Below the pieces are notes generated by a model that saw only the letters and a program-made list of their open reading frames with translations, searched no databases and was not told where the DNA came from. DNA of 64,000 nt from Peteryoungia algae (GTDB lineage Bacteria; Pseudomonadota; Alphaproteobacteria; Rhizobiales; Rhizobiaceae). The stretch's first letter is position 1, and each line of letters opens with the position of its first letter. The DNA is taken from positions 1,984,001 through 2,048,000 of the forward strand of contig NZ_CP128477.1 in the NCBI RefSeq assembly GCF_030369675.1. The letters run 5' to 3'. Made by a program: the position numbers and the translations under genes. This document shows, one piece after another, positions 44,526-54,419 of this stretch.

Positions 44526-46295
44526 ATGACATACGAGCAGACCCTCGCCTTCGGCATCATCGCCATCATGATGGCGGCATTCCTGTGGGAAAAGATCCGC
44601 TACGATGTGGTTGCCTGCTGCGCACTGGTGGCGGCAGTCGCCGTCGGCCTGATTTCGCCAAGCGAGGCCTTTTCCGGCTTTTCCGATGACCTCGTCATCA
44701 TTGTCGGCAGCGCGCTCGTGGTCAGTGCGGGTGTAGCCCGCTCCGGCGTGGTCGATCTCGCGATCAAGCGTTTTTTTCCAGCACTCACCGGCCTGCATGG
44801 CCAGATGCTGCTGCTTCTCGTGACGGTGGCTGTTCTATCCGCCTTCATCAAGAACATCGGCGCGCTCGCGATCATGATGCCGGTCGCGTTCCAATTCGCG
44901 CGACGCTCGAATGTGCCAGCCTCGACCTTTCTCATGCCGATGGCCTTCGCAGCCCTGCTCGGCGGCTTGATGACCCAGATCGGCACATCGCCGAACATCG
45001 CGGTGTCGCGCCTGCGTGAAGAACTGACCGGCCAGCCTTTCACGATGTTTGACTTCACACCTGTCGGCGCAGTGCTGGCCGCAGCCGGCATCGTCTTTCT
45101 GATATTCTTCTACTGGCTGGTGCCGCACCGCGAGAACCAGAACCCGTCATTGCAGGAGGCGCTGGAGAGTTCCAACTTCTCGACGGAAGCCATGATCACC
45201 CGCCAGTCGTCAGTCGTCGGAAAGACACTTCATCAGCTCTTGCAGACGTCGGACGGCGAAGTCACGGCAACCGCCATCCTGCGCGGCAACACTCGCCTCT
45301 CTCCCTTCCCGGACGTTCTCCTGCACGCGGAGGACACGCTTCTGCTGGAAGGCCCGTCCGAAGCACTCGACCGGATCGTTTCGCAGGGCAATCTCAGCCT
45401 CACCGGCAACACCGATGGCGACACCAAGAAGCGCGGCGACATCTCTTCCGTCGAGGCCGTGATCGGGCGTGGATCGCCCCTGATCGGCCAGACGATCAGC
45501 GAGCTTTCGCTGGTTCATTCCTACAACGTGAACCTGCTTGCGGTCAGCCGCCAGGGAAAGCGCATCCGCGAACGCCTCGGCCAGCTCACGCTGCGCTCCG
45601 GCGACGTGGTATTGCTTCAGGGGCTGCGCCAGCAGATGCCGGCAATTCTGACCGAGCTGGGCTGCCTGCCGCTGGCAGAACGCGAAATCCTGCTCGGCAC
45701 AAGCCGCAACGTCGTCATCCCCCTTGCCATCCTGGTGATTGCCATGGGGTCCACAGCACTTGGACTGGCACCTGTCGCGATCGCCTTTTTCGCCGCCGCC
45801 CTTGCCATGGTCGCGTTCGGGGTCCTGCCGGTGAATGAAGTCTATCGGGCGGTCGATGGGCCGATCCTCGTGATGCTCGCAGCCCTTATCCCCGTCGCCG
45901 ACACATTGCGGACTTCAGGCGGCAGCGACGTGATCGCCGGCTGGCTGAACATGGTCGCGGGCGGCCTGCCCGTCTGGGGTGCAGTTGCGATCATCCTGCT
46001 GACGGCCATGGCCGTAACGCCCTTCCTCAACAACGCGGCGACAGTGCTGGTCATGGCGCCCATCGCCGCAAGCTTCGCGACGGGCCTCGGTTACAAGCCG
46101 GAGGCCTTCCTGATGGCGGTCGCGATCGGCGCCGGTTGCGACTTTCTCACTCCCATCGGCCACCAGTGCAACACGCTGGTCATGGGCCCCGGCGGCTACA
46201 AGTTCTCGGACTATCCGCGCCTGGGTTTCCCGCTCTCGATCCTGATCCTGATTGTGTCCGTTCCAGCCCTTCTCATGGTTTGGCCCGTTCAATAG
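44526..46295 (+). CDS. SLC13-family permease with two RCK_C (TrkA-C) domains
   Basis: 589 residues from the ATG at 44526; the longer frame is blocked by the terminator of TerC. Membrane helices in the first 230 and last 190 residues (MTYEQTLAFGIIAIMMAAF; NNAATVLVMAPIAASFATG), with two TrkA-C/RCK_C regulatory domains in between at about 230-400. Divalent anion:sodium symporter family. Such proteins import sulfate, dicarboxylates or citrate and are gated by the cytosolic RCK domains. Substrate not determined. Confidence 0.9.
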   Translation: MTYEQTLAFGIIAIMMAAFLWEKIRYDVVACCALVAAVAVGLISPSEAFSGFSDDLVIIVGSALVVSAGVARSGVVDLAIKRFFPALTGLHGQMLLLLVTVAVLSAFIKNIGALAIMMPVAFQFARRSNVPASTFLMPMAFAALLGGLMTQIGTSPNIAVSRLREELTGQPFTMFDFTPVGAVLAAAGIVFLIFFYWLVPHRENQNPSLQEALESSNFSTEAMITRQSSVVGKTLHQLLQTSDGEVTATAILRGNTRLSPFPDVLLHAEDTLLLEGPSEALDRIVSQGNLSLTGNTDGDTKKRGDISSVEAVIGRGSPLIGQTISELSLVHSYNVNLLAVSRQGKRIRERLGQLTLRSGDVVLLQGLRQQMPAILTELGCLPLAEREILLGTSRNVVIPLAILVIAMGSTALGLAPVAIAFFAAALAMVAFGVLPVNEVYRAVDGPILVMLAALIPVADTLRTSGGSDVIAGWLNMVAGGLPVWGAVAIILLTAMAVTPFLNNAATVLVMAPIAASFATGLGYKPEAFLMAVAIGAGCDFLTPIGHQCNTLVMGPGGYKFSDYPRLGFPLSILILIVSVPALLMVWPVQ

Positions 46296-46325
46296 GACGC
46301 CTGACAGCGCCCATGAAAGCGCAAA

Positions 46326-46360
46326 GAAAAACCCGCGTCGGCGGACACGGGTTTTCCTTT
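46326..46360 (+). terminator. Terminator of the SLC13-family gene
   Basis: AAAACCCG and CGGGTTTT arms (46328-46335, 46348-46355) followed by TCCTTT, 32 bases after the stop. Confidence 0.75.
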
Positions 46361-46748
46361 GGGGCGGGGACTTAGGGGAGAGCGCCAGCTTCGCGATTAA
46401 GGGGCTCGCGTGCCTGCTTCAGCGAGGGAAAAAGTGGCGGGGGCACCGACCTTATCTGATCCTCGCATTCGCCAGACCCAGCCGGCGCTCTGCAGCAAAT
46501 AACGCCGCATCTGCCATCGGGTTCCGTCGCCGAAGAAATTTTTCGTTTTTTTTCTCACGTAGCCCCGGTTGGCTGGTTTCCGTGGTTTTTCTTGACGCAA
46601 GGCCATGAATATGGCCTAAGGCCAGCCGGTGGAACAGACGGCACATCTGGCGCCTCATCCTGTCCGCGCAGCCATCACAGGCAGTCTCACAACCTTGTCG
46701 ATCCGGCGCTTGTGCGTCTGATCCCCGCACGCACCACGAGCTGAGTTC
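46361..46748. promoter_or_regulatory. Intergenic region upstream of gltX with possible promoter
   Basis: About 390 bases without a convincing gene. A TTGACG at 46592-46597 is followed by the perfect palindrome GGCCATGAATATGGCC (46601-46616), which would sit in the spacer of a promoter, about 130 bases before gltX. An AT-rich CGAAGAAATTTTTCG with a T run is at 46531-46553. Neither is proven. Confidence 0.3.
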
Positions 46749-48206
46749 ATGACCAATTCCGGCGTCCGCGTCCGCATCGCACCCTCCCCGACAGGCGAGC
46801 CCCATGTCGGCACCGCCTATATCGCGCTGTTCAACTACCTCTTCGCGAAGAAATTCGATGGCGAGTTCATTCTGCGCATCGAGGATACCGACGCGACCCG
46901 CTCCACGGCCGAATTCGAGCAGAAGGTGCTGGATGCGCTGAAATGGACCGGCCTCACCTGGTCGGAAGGTCCCGATGTCGGCGGCCCCTACGGTCCCTAC
47001 CGCCAGTCCGAGCGCAAGGACCTCTATCGTCCCTACGTCGACAAGATGCTCGACAATGGCGGCGCCTTCCGCTGTTTCTGCACGCCCGAGCGGCTGGAAT
47101 CCATGCGCGAAGCCCAGCGCGCCGCCGGCAAGCCCCCGGGCTATGACGGCCTCTGCCTGCATCTCAAGGCCGAAGAAGTGACCGCTCGCGTTGAAGCCGG
47201 CGAGCCGCATGTCGTGCGCCTGAAGGTTCCGACAGAAGGCTCCTGCGATTTCCACGACGGCGTCTATGGCGACGTCTCGATCCCGTGGGAGAGCGTCGAC
47301 ATGCAGGTCCTGCTCAAGGGCGACGGCATGCCGACCTATCACATGGCGAACGTCGTCGACGACCATATGATGAAGATCACCCACGTCGCCCGCGGCGAAG
47401 AGTGGCTGGCCTCGGTTCCGAAGCACATCCTGATCTACAAGCATCTCGGTCTCGAGCCGCCGGTCTTCATGCACCTGTCGCTGATGCGCAATCACGACAA
47501 GTCGAAACTGTCGAAGCGCAAGAACCCGACATCCATCTCCTACTATTCGGCCCTCGGCTACCTGCCGGAAGCGCTGATGAACTTTCTCGGCCTGTTCTTC
47601 ATCCAGATTGCCGAGGGTGAAGAGCTTCTGTCGATGGAAGAGCTGATCGAGAAATTCGACCCCGACAACCTGTCCAAGGCCGGTGCGATCTTCGACATCC
47701 AGAAGCTCGACTGGCTGAACGGCCGCTGGCTGCGTGAAAAGCTGACCCCGGAAGACTTCGTTTCCCGCGTGCTCGACTGGTCGATGGAAAACGATCGCCT
47801 CGTCGAAGGCGTGAAGCTTGCCCAGAGCCGTGTGACCAAGCTCGGCGAAGTCCCGCCGCTCGCCGGCTTCCTTCTGGCAAATGATGTCGGCCTGACACCG
47901 GCCTCTTTCGGTGGCCTGAAGACCAGCCCGGCCGAAACGCTGGAAATCGTCACCACGGTTCAGGCGGATCTTGAAAAGATCCTCGAATGGAATGTGACGA
48001 CCATCGAGGAAGAGCTGCGCGCAGTCTCCGAGCGCATGGGCAAGAAGCTCCGCGTCGTGACCCCGCCTCTCTTCGTCGCCGTCTCGGGCAGCCAGCGTTC
48101 GCTGCCGCTGTTCGACAGCATGGCACTGCTCGGCCGCTCGGTCGTGCGCCAGCGCCTGAAGGTTGCAATCCAGGTGCTGACCGCGATGGTGGGTGCACAG
48201 AACTGA
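46749..48206 (+). CDS. gltX: Glutamyl-tRNA synthetase
   Basis: 485 residues, class I synthetase charging tRNA-Glu (and possibly tRNA-Gln, since rhizobia use the amidotransferase route). The HIGH-like motif is APSPTGEPHVGTAY (near 11-24), the KMSKS motif KLSKRK near 254, with the GluRS-specific RIEDTDATRS and the C-terminal anticodon-binding helical domain. Rhizobia often carry two gltX genes; this one precedes lysS by 189 bases containing a repeat block. Confidence 0.96.
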   Translation: MTNSGVRVRIAPSPTGEPHVGTAYIALFNYLFAKKFDGEFILRIEDTDATRSTAEFEQKVLDALKWTGLTWSEGPDVGGPYGPYRQSERKDLYRPYVDKMLDNGGAFRCFCTPERLESMREAQRAAGKPPGYDGLCLHLKAEEVTARVEAGEPHVVRLKVPTEGSCDFHDGVYGDVSIPWESVDMQVLLKGDGMPTYHMANVVDDHMMKITHVARGEEWLASVPKHILIYKHLGLEPPVFMHLSLMRNHDKSKLSKRKNPTSISYYSALGYLPEALMNFLGLFFIQIAEGEELLSMEELIEKFDPDNLSKAGAIFDIQKLDWLNGRWLREKLTPEDFVSRVLDWSMENDRLVEGVKLAQSRVTKLGEVPPLAGFLLANDVGLTPASFGGLKTSPAETLEIVTTVQADLEKILEWNVTTIEEELRAVSERMGKKLRVVTPPLFVAVSGSQRSLPLFDSMALLGRSVVRQRLKVAIQVLTAMVGAQN

Positions 48207-48244
48207 TTTGAATGAGTGCCGCCTGATGGGGCGGCGCAGGAACT

Positions 48245-48359
48245 ACCCCCTCTGCCCTGCCGGGCATCTCCCCCACATGGGGGAGAGCGGGCAAGCCCGA
48301 TCCGGCCGAGACCAGTCTCCTCCCTTGTGGGGGAGATGTCACCAAGTGACAGAGGGGGA
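48245..48359. repeat. Rhizobial-type intergenic palindromic repeat (locus C)
   Basis: Contains ACCCCCTCTGCC at the start and GACAGAGGGGGAT at the end, enclosing CATCTCCCCCACATGGGGGAGA and a second copy. The whole block is an inverted repeat between gltX and lysS; family as in locus A but a different subtype. Confidence 0.7.
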
Positions 48360-48395
48360 TGAAACATACTCAAGGCCGATCCGAGGCGATAGACA

Positions 48396-49892
48396 ATGAC
48401 CGAACAGACCACCGAAACCGCCCTGTCCTCCGACCCGACAGAAGTCCGCCGCCAGAAACTCGCGCTGCTGCGCGAACAGGTCGGCGACGTCTATCCGGCG
48501 CATTTCCACCGCACGATGACCAATGCGGAATTCGCCGAAAAATATGCAGGCCTGGAACTCGACGAAACGTCTGACGACATTATCACGGTTGCCGGTCGCG
48601 TCTATTCCTCGCGCAATTCCGGCATGTTCATGGATATCCACGACGCCTCGGGCAAGATCCAGATCTTCTCCCACAAGGACACGACGCCTGAAGGCGCCCG
48701 CGCGCTGCTGCCGATGATCGACCTCGGTGACATCATCGGCGTCACTGGCCAGGTGCGTCGCACGAAGCGTGGCGAACTGACGATCAACGCCCATGAAATC
48801 ACCATGCTGACGAAGACACTTCTGCCCATGCCGGAGAAGTATCACGGCCTCGCCGACATCGAGCTGCGCTACCGCAAGCGCCATCTCGATATCCTCACCA
48901 ACGAGGAGTCGAAGCTCCGCTTCCAGCAGCGCTCGAAGATCGTCTCCGGCATTCGCCGCTTCATGGAGGCCGAAGGCTTCCTCGAAGTCGAGACGCCGAT
49001 GTTGCAGACCGTTTATGGCGGCGCGACCGCCGAGCCCTTCAAGACGCACCACAACACGCTGAAGATGGACATGTATCTGCGCATCGCGCCGGAACTGTTC
49101 CTGAAGCGTACGCTGGTCTCCGGGCTTGCCGACAAGGTATTCGAGGTCAACCGCAACTTCCGCAACGAAGGTGTGTCGACCCGCCACAATCCCGAATTCA
49201 CCATGATGGAATGCTATTGGGCCTATGCCGACTACGAGGACATCATGGGCCTGGTCGAGCGCATGTTCGAGACGCTCGCCATCGCGATCCACGGAACGAC
49301 CGACCTCACGTTCGGTGACAAGCAGATCTCCTTCAAGGGCCCGTTCCAGCGCGTTCCCATGCCGGACGCCGTCAAGCAAGCAACCGGCATCGACTTCCTC
49401 GCGATGAAGACCGACGAGGAAGCCCGCGCCGCCGCCAAGGCCGCCGGCTTTGCCGTCGAGAAGGACTGGACCTGGGGCGAATGCCTCGCCTTCATCTTCG
49501 AGGAAAAGGTCGAGGGCACGCTGATCCAGCCGAGCCACGTCACGCATTTCCCCAAGGACATCTCGCCCTTTGCCAAGGAAGTTCCCGGCGAGCCGCGCCT
49601 CGTCGAGCGTTTCGAGACCTATTGCAACGCCTGGGAAGTCGGCAATGCCTTCTCCGAGCTCAACGACCCGGAAGAACAGCGCAAGCGCATGGTCGAGCAG
49701 CTCGAACAGGCCCATTCGCGCGGCGAAAAGGACAAGCAACTCGACGAAGAGTTCCTCGACGCGATCGACCAGGGCATGCCGCCGGCCGGTGGCCTCGGCA
49801 TCGGCGTCGACCGCCTGATCATGCTTTTGACCAACGCGCCCTCGATCCGAGACATCATTCTATTCCCGGCGCGACGCAACAAGGCCGACTGA
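48396..49892 (+). CDS. lysS: Lysyl-tRNA synthetase, class II
   Basis: 498 residues with the OB-fold anticodon-binding domain (TVAGRVYSSRNSGMFMDIHDASG near 63-85), motif 2 FRNEGVSTRHNPEFTMMECYWAY and motif 3 GLGIGVDRLIMLL. Charges tRNA-Lys. Many alphaproteobacteria instead use the unrelated class I enzyme, so the class II type is worth noting; whether a class I gene exists elsewhere cannot be seen here. Ends at a good terminator. No strong ribosome site before the ATG. Confidence 0.96.
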   Translation: MTEQTTETALSSDPTEVRRQKLALLREQVGDVYPAHFHRTMTNAEFAEKYAGLELDETSDDIITVAGRVYSSRNSGMFMDIHDASGKIQIFSHKDTTPEGARALLPMIDLGDIIGVTGQVRRTKRGELTINAHEITMLTKTLLPMPEKYHGLADIELRYRKRHLDILTNEESKLRFQQRSKIVSGIRRFMEAEGFLEVETPMLQTVYGGATAEPFKTHHNTLKMDMYLRIAPELFLKRTLVSGLADKVFEVNRNFRNEGVSTRHNPEFTMMECYWAYADYEDIMGLVERMFETLAIAIHGTTDLTFGDKQISFKGPFQRVPMPDAVKQATGIDFLAMKTDEEARAAAKAAGFAVEKDWTWGECLAFIFEEKVEGTLIQPSHVTHFPKDISPFAKEVPGEPRLVERFETYCNAWEVGNAFSELNDPEEQRKRMVEQLEQAHSRGEKDKQLDEEFLDAIDQGMPPAGGLGIGVDRLIMLLTNAPSIRDIILFPARRNKAD

Positions 49893-49916
49893 GCAAGACC
49901 GCCATTCAGAACATGC

Positions 49917-49946
49917 GAAAGCCCCGTCCGCATGGCCGGGGCTTTT
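49917..49946 (+). terminator. Terminator of lysS
   Basis: AAAGCCCCGTCC, loop GCAT, GGCCGGGGCTTTT: GC-rich stem followed by four T, 24 bases after the lysS stop. Confidence 0.88.
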
Positions 49947-50013
49947 GTGTTTCATGACAACCGGACTGCCCTTGGCTGCCACTCGTCTGGCAAATCATGT
50001 CCTGCCGCAGTGA

Positions 50014-51546
50014 TCAGTGATCAGCCTTTGCGTGCTCGTCGCCCTTGGCCTTAGCCTTGGGCGGCAGAATGGCCTCGTCCTCGGCAGGCGCGGCATGCTG
50101 CTGAACGACTGGCGCGACCGGTTTCGAAACGTGCTGCTCGCCGACAGGCGCATGATCGGTTGCGCCACCATGCTCCTCAGCCTTGCCCGGCGCAGCTGCC
50201 GCTCCCGCAGCATCGGGCGAAATCGGCTGCGCCCGCATCTGCTCGAGCCAGGCGGCGCCATGGTCGGTGCTTGCGCCAGCATCTGCGCCTTGTGGTTCCT
50301 CGGTCTTGGCAACAACATCCTCGGCAACGGCCTCTTCCTCGGAAGCCCCCAACCCGACCATGCCCTTCAACGAATCCAGCCAGCCCCCTTGAGAAGCAGG
50401 GGCCTCTTCGGTTGTGGGTCCATGCCCCACAGCCTTCTCGACAGCGGCGCCATGCTCGACGGCGGCATCATGGCCGGCGGCTTCGACGCCCGTGACCGGT
50501 TCTTCTGCGGCCTCATGCGCTGCCTGTTGTTCGCCATGCTCGCCATGCTCGCTATGCTCGGATGACTCGGCATGCGTGGCCACGGCCACCGCTTCCTTGC
50601 CATGAGCCTTTTCCGGAGCTGCGTGATCCATCGCGGGCTCGGTCCGGCCATCGCCATGCGCCACGGCCGCAGGCTCGACATGTTCTTCGGCCGGCGCATC
50701 GTGGCCATCGGCGACAGCGCCGTGACCATCCGCCGGCGCGTCACTGCCGCCAAGGCCGACCATGCCCATCACCGACGCCATCCAGCCCTTGCTTTCCTCC
50801 GCGCCATGTTCGGCAACGGGCGTTTCCTCGCCATGCTCGCCGGCAGGTGCATCGCCGTGTCCTTCGGCCGGCGCTTCGCCGTGGCTGTCGGCCGGGGCGC
50901 CGTGACCGTCACCTTCGGCCGCCTTCTCACCATGCCCTGCCGCCGGCGCACCATGTCCGCCACCATCGGGCACCGCCACATCCGCCTTCATGCAATCGGC
51001 CTGGTCGTTCAGATTGGCAACGAGACCTTCGATATCGGCTTCGAGCATGTCGATCCGGTCGCCGAAGAACTGGCCGTTCGGCGCGGCAAGACCATCGACA
51101 TAGCGCGCGGTGAAGACCCGCGCAGAGACTTCCTCAGGCACGTGGGCGGGGTCTGGAACATAGACGACATCTGCACCGACGGCGCGACCGCGCATGCCGG
51201 ACCGATCCTTCGGACCATTCGCGTCCAGCACGACGACCTGCACCAGATCGGCTTTCTTCGCTTCCTGCACCGCCTTTGCCACGCGCAGCGCCGTCTTGAC
51301 GCGCGCCAGACCATCGCCGGGTTCATCGGTGGTGACGAATGTTCGAACCCAGAACCGGTCCTTCTTGTGAATTTCGACCGAAGTGACCTCGGTGCATTCG
51401 AGCCCGTTGAGCTCCGCATAGGATGGCCCGAGCAGTTTGTCCGCACCGATATAGACGGCGGCCGCACCCGTGCCACCGAGGGTCACGAGAACCCCGCCCA
51501 ATACCAGCATGAGCTTTCGTGAAAGGTGGATCTTCGGCACCTTCAC
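50014..51546 (-). CDS. Membrane-anchored His/Ala/Glu-rich protein of unknown function
   Basis: 510 residues from the GTG at 51546, which has GGAG 8 bases upstream; the only earlier start in frame is a TTG without a site. One membrane helix (residues about 12-36, LMLVLGGVLVTLGGTGAA) places the rest in the periplasm. A globular part of about 150 residues follows, then roughly 310 residues of acidic low-complexity sequence with 28 histidines, mostly as GHG, EHG and DHA units. Two copies of the motif GW-x2-S-x2-GMVGLG-x-S interrupt it. It is divergent from sitABCD, sharing a 212-base promoter region with two Mur-like palindromes. No family recognised; a periplasmic metal-binding or buffering role is inferred from composition and position. 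Confidence 0.75.
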   Translation of the reverse strand: MKVPKIHLSRKLMLVLGGVLVTLGGTGAAAVYIGADKLLGPSYAELNGLECTEVTSVEIHKKDRFWVRTFVTTDEPGDGLARVKTALRVAKAVQEAKKADLVQVVVLDANGPKDRSGMRGRAVGADVVYVPDPAHVPEEVSARVFTARYVDGLAAPNGQFFGDRIDMLEADIEGLVANLNDQADCMKADVAVPDGGGHGAPAAGHGEKAAEGDGHGAPADSHGEAPAEGHGDAPAGEHGEETPVAEHGAEESKGWMASVMGMVGLGGSDAPADGHGAVADGHDAPAEEHVEPAAVAHGDGRTEPAMDHAAPEKAHGKEAVAVATHAESSEHSEHGEHGEQQAAHEAAEEPVTGVEAAGHDAAVEHGAAVEKAVGHGPTTEEAPASQGGWLDSLKGMVGLGASEEEAVAEDVVAKTEEPQGADAGASTDHGAAWLEQMRAQPISPDAAGAAAAPGKAEEHGGATDHAPVGEQHVSKPVAPVVQQHAAPAEDEAILPPKAKAKGDEHAKADH

Positions 51547-51674
51547 GCTTGGAACTCCGCCATGACACCGCCCCGACTGTTTACGCAATACTGAGCGGCA
51601 CCATACGTCCCTCTCCTTGCGGAACCTTTAACCGGGCATTTCCAGTTCCGGCACAGCCAATTTGGCAGCAGTTT

Positions 51675-51691
51675 TTGCAAATGATTTGCAA
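51675..51691. promoter_or_regulatory. Candidate Mur/Fur-type operator, site 1 (perfect palindrome)
   Basis: TTGCAAATGATTTGCAA is a perfect 8-1-8 inverted repeat in the sitABCD promoter, 61 bases before site-2's downstream ATG at 51753. Rhizobial sit operons are known to carry two Mur-responsive sites that act with manganese, and this arrangement fits. Confidence 0.75.
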
Positions 51692-51727
51692 GAGCATTGA
51701 CATCAGCAAGAAGCGCTATAGATTTTA

Positions 51728-51744
51728 ATGCGAATGACTTGCAA
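51728..51744. promoter_or_regulatory. Candidate Mur/Fur-type operator, site 2
   Basis: ATGCGAATGACTTGCAA matches site 1 in 14 of 17 positions, with centres 53 bases apart. It lies 8 bases before the first sitA ATG, so binding there would block transcription or initiation. Confidence 0.65.
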
Positions 51745-51752
51745 GAACAGGA

Positions 51753-52646
51753 ATGAACATGGTGTTGAAGCTTGCCTGCCGTCTATTCGCCCTGGCGCTC
51801 CTGCTGCCGGGGGTGGCCTCCGCCGACGACAAACCCAAGGTCGTCACGACCTTCACCGTGATTGCAGATATCGCCCGGAATGTCGCAGGCGATGCCGCGA
51901 CCATTGAAAGCATCACCAAACCCGGCGCCGAAATTCACGGCTATCAGCCGACACCGCGCGACATATTGAAGGCCCGAGACGCCGATCTCGTCCTGCGCAA
52001 TGGATTGAACCTCGAAGCCTGGTTCGAAAAGTTCCTCGTCAATCTCGGCGATGTTCCGACCGTGACCGTAAGCGACGGCGTCGAGCCGATGGGCATTGCC
52101 GGCGGCGCCTATGAAGGCAAGCCCAATCCGCATGCCTGGATGTCACCGGCAAATGCACTCGTCTATGTCGAGAACATCCGCAAGGCGCTGACCGATCTCG
52201 ACCCCGCCAACGCGGCGATCTACGAGGCCAATGCCCGCACCTATTCGCAGCAGATCAGCGCCGAAATCGAACCGATGAAGGCCGAAATCGCCAGGATCCC
52301 GGAGGACGAGCGCTTCCTCGTGACCAGCGAAGGCGCTTTCTCCTATCTCGCCCGCGACCTCGGCATGAAGGAACTCTATCTATGGCCGATCAATGCCGAC
52401 AGCCAGGGCACGCCCCAGCAGGTCAAGGCAGTGGTCGACCAGGTGATCGAAAACAAGATCCCCGTCGTATTCTCGGAAAGCACTGTCTCCGACAAACCGG
52501 CCAGACAGGTCGCAGCCGAAACCGGCGCCCGCTATGGCGGCGTCCTCTATGTGGACTCGCTGAGCGAGGCGGACGGTCTGGTCCCGACCTATCTGGATCT
52601 CCTGAAGGTGACGGTTTCGACCATCGTGAAGGGATTTGCCGGATGA
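51753..52646 (+). CDS. sitA: Manganese/iron ABC transporter substrate-binding protein
   Basis: 297 residues (an ATG two codons in, at 51759, is better placed behind AGGA). Signal peptide to about residue 24 (GVASA), then the cluster A-I metal-binding fold with the four ligands His62 (EIHGYQ), His127 (PNPHAW), Glu193 (TSEGAF) and Asp268 (YVDSLS), the PsaA/TroA set. Captures Mn2+ (or Fe2+/Zn2+) in the periplasm. The rhizobial sitA type is suggested by the two Mur-like sites before the gene. Translational coupling to sitB by ATGA. Confidence 0.95.
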   Translation: MNMVLKLACRLFALALLLPGVASADDKPKVVTTFTVIADIARNVAGDAATIESITKPGAEIHGYQPTPRDILKARDADLVLRNGLNLEAWFEKFLVNLGDVPTVTVSDGVEPMGIAGGAYEGKPNPHAWMSPANALVYVENIRKALTDLDPANAAIYEANARTYSQQISAEIEPMKAEIARIPEDERFLVTSEGAFSYLARDLGMKELYLWPINADSQGTPQQVKAVVDQVIENKIPVVFSESTVSDKPARQVAAETGARYGGVLYVDSLSEADGLVPTYLDLLKVTVSTIVKGFAG

Positions 52647-53530
52647 TCATGGGTTCGGGCGCAAGACGCAACCGCGAAGGGATCGCCGCAGAAGATGTGA
52701 CGGTCACCTATCGCAACGGCCACACGGCGCTGCGCCATGCAAGCTTTGTCATTCCGCCAGGAACCATCACTGCGCTGGTCGGCGTCAACGGCGCTGGCAA
52801 ATCCACCCTGTTCAAGGCGATCATGGGCTTTGTGCCCGTCGCCGCGGGCGAAATCCGTGTGCTTGGCATGAGCGTACGCGAAGCCCTGCGCAAGAACCTC
52901 GTCGCCTATGTACCCCAAGCGGAAGAGGTCGACTGGAACTTCCCCGTCCTCGTCGAAGACGTCGTGATGATGGGCCGCTACGGCCACATGAATTTTCTGC
53001 GCATCCCCTCGAAACGCGATCACCAGCTGGTCAACGAGGCGCTTGCCCGCGTCGGCATGAGCGACTACCGCAAACGCCAGATCGGCGAACTCTCCGGCGG
53101 CCAGCGCAAGCGCGTCTTCCTGGCCCGCGCGCTCGCCCAGGAAGGACAGGTCATTCTGCTCGACGAACCCTTCACCGGCGTCGATGTCACCACCGAGGAT
53201 CAGATCATCGGCCTGATGAAGGACCTGCGCGCCGAGGGGCGCGTCATGCTGGTCTCCACCCACAACCTCGGCAGCGTGCCCGACTTCTGCGACCGCACCA
53301 TCTTCGTCAAGGGCACGGTCATCGCCTCGGGCAAGACCGAGGACATTTTCACCGAAGACAACCTCCAGACCGCATTCGGCGGCGCGCTGCGCCACTTCGT
53401 GCTCTCGGGCACCGACCTGCACGAGGATGAAGACGGCCGCGAGGTGAAGGTCATCACCGACGACGAACGCCCCTTCGTCATCTACGGCACGCCGAAACAG
53501 GGAGCCGCCGATGTTCGCGACCCTGATTGA
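52643..53530 (+). CDS. sitB: Manganese/iron ABC transporter ATP-binding protein
   Basis: 295 residues from the ATG at 52643, overlapping the sitA stop. Walker [10 protein letters not shown] near 48-56, signature LSGGQRKR near 152, Walker B VILLDEPF and the H-loop STHN. Powers import by the SitC/SitD permeases. A longer in-frame ORF starts inside sitA and is not credible. Confidence 0.95.
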   Translation: MIMGSGARRNREGIAAEDVTVTYRNGHTALRHASFVIPPGTITALVGVNGAGKSTLFKAIMGFVPVAAGEIRVLGMSVREALRKNLVAYVPQAEEVDWNFPVLVEDVVMMGRYGHMNFLRIPSKRDHQLVNEALARVGMSDYRKRQIGELSGGQRKRVFLARALAQEGQVILLDEPFTGVDVTTEDQIIGLMKDLRAEGRVMLVSTHNLGSVPDFCDRTIFVKGTVIASGKTEDIFTEDNLQTAFGGALRHFVLSGTDLHEDEDGREVKVITDDERPFVIYGTPKQGAADVRDPD

Positions 53531-54419
53531 ACCCTTCACCTATGACTACATGCGCAACGCCATCCTGGTCAGCGCGCTGGTCGGCGGGGTCTGTGGCTTC
53601 CTCTCGGCCTATCTGATGCTGAAAGGCTGGTCGCTGATCGGCGATGCGCTCTCCCATGCCATCGTGCCAGGCGTTGCCGGCGCCTACATGTTCGGTCTGC
53701 CCTTCGCCTTCGGCGCCTTCCTCTCCGGCGGTCTGGCAGCGCTTGCCATCCTCTTCCTCAACCAGCGCACCAAGCTGAAGGAAGACGCGATCATTGGCCT
53801 GATCTTCACCTCCTTCTTTGGTCTCGGCCTCTTCATGGTCTCGATCTCGCCCGTCTCGATCGACATCAAGACCATCGTGCTCGGCAATATCCTTGCCATC
53901 ACGCCTGCCGACACGCTGCAGCTGATCCTGATCGGCGGCGTCAGCCTGCTCGTGCTGACCCTGAAATGGAAGGACCTGATGGTCACCTTCTTCGACGAGA
54001 ACCATGCCCGCTCGATCGGCCTCAAGCCCGAGCGCCTGAAGGTGATCTTCTTCACCCTTCTCGCCGCCTCCACCGTCGCCGCCATGCAGACGGTCGGCGC
54101 CTTCCTCGTCATAGCCATGGTTGTTACACCCGGCGCCACTGCCTATCTGCTCACCGACCGCTTCCAGCGGCTCATCCTCATGGCGCTCGGTATTGGAGCG
54201 GGCACCAGCTTCATTGGCGCTTATGCAAGCTACTTTCTCGACGGCGCGACAGGCGGCATCATCGTCGTCCTGCAGACTGTTATCTTTCTTGCAGCTTTCC
54301 TCTTTGCTCCCAAACACGGCATGCTCGCAGCCCGCAGCCGCGCCCGCGAAGCACTGGAGCCCGTGCCGATGCATCAAACGGCAGAGAACCATCGCATCGG
54401 TGAGGAGCGCCCGGCATGA
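53511..54419 (+). CDS. sitC: Manganese/iron ABC transporter permease
   Basis: 302 residues, ABC-3 family permease with eight or so helices: [27 protein letters not shown] is the hallmark of this family and [30 protein letters not shown] is the metal-channel helix region. Overlaps sitB by 20 bases and sitD by 4 bases, indicating tight translational coupling. Confidence 0.95.
   Translation: MFATLIEPFTYDYMRNAILVSALVGGVCGFLSAYLMLKGWSLIGDALSHAIVPGVAGAYMFGLPFAFGAFLSGGLAALAILFLNQRTKLKEDAIIGLIFTSFFGLGLFMVSISPVSIDIKTIVLGNILAITPADTLQLILIGGVSLLVLTLKWKDLMVTFFDENHARSIGLKPERLKVIFFTLLAASTVAAMQTVGAFLVIAMVVTPGATAYLLTDRFQRLILMALGIGAGTSFIGAYASYFLDGATGGIIVVLQTVIFLAAFLFAPKHGMLAARSRAREALEPVPMHQTAENHRIGEERPA

Noticed and set aside
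46531..46553. CGAAGAAATTTTTCG with a T run as an intrinsic terminator
   Set aside because: The AT arms leave almost no loop and no gene ends before it, so the T run is not enough.
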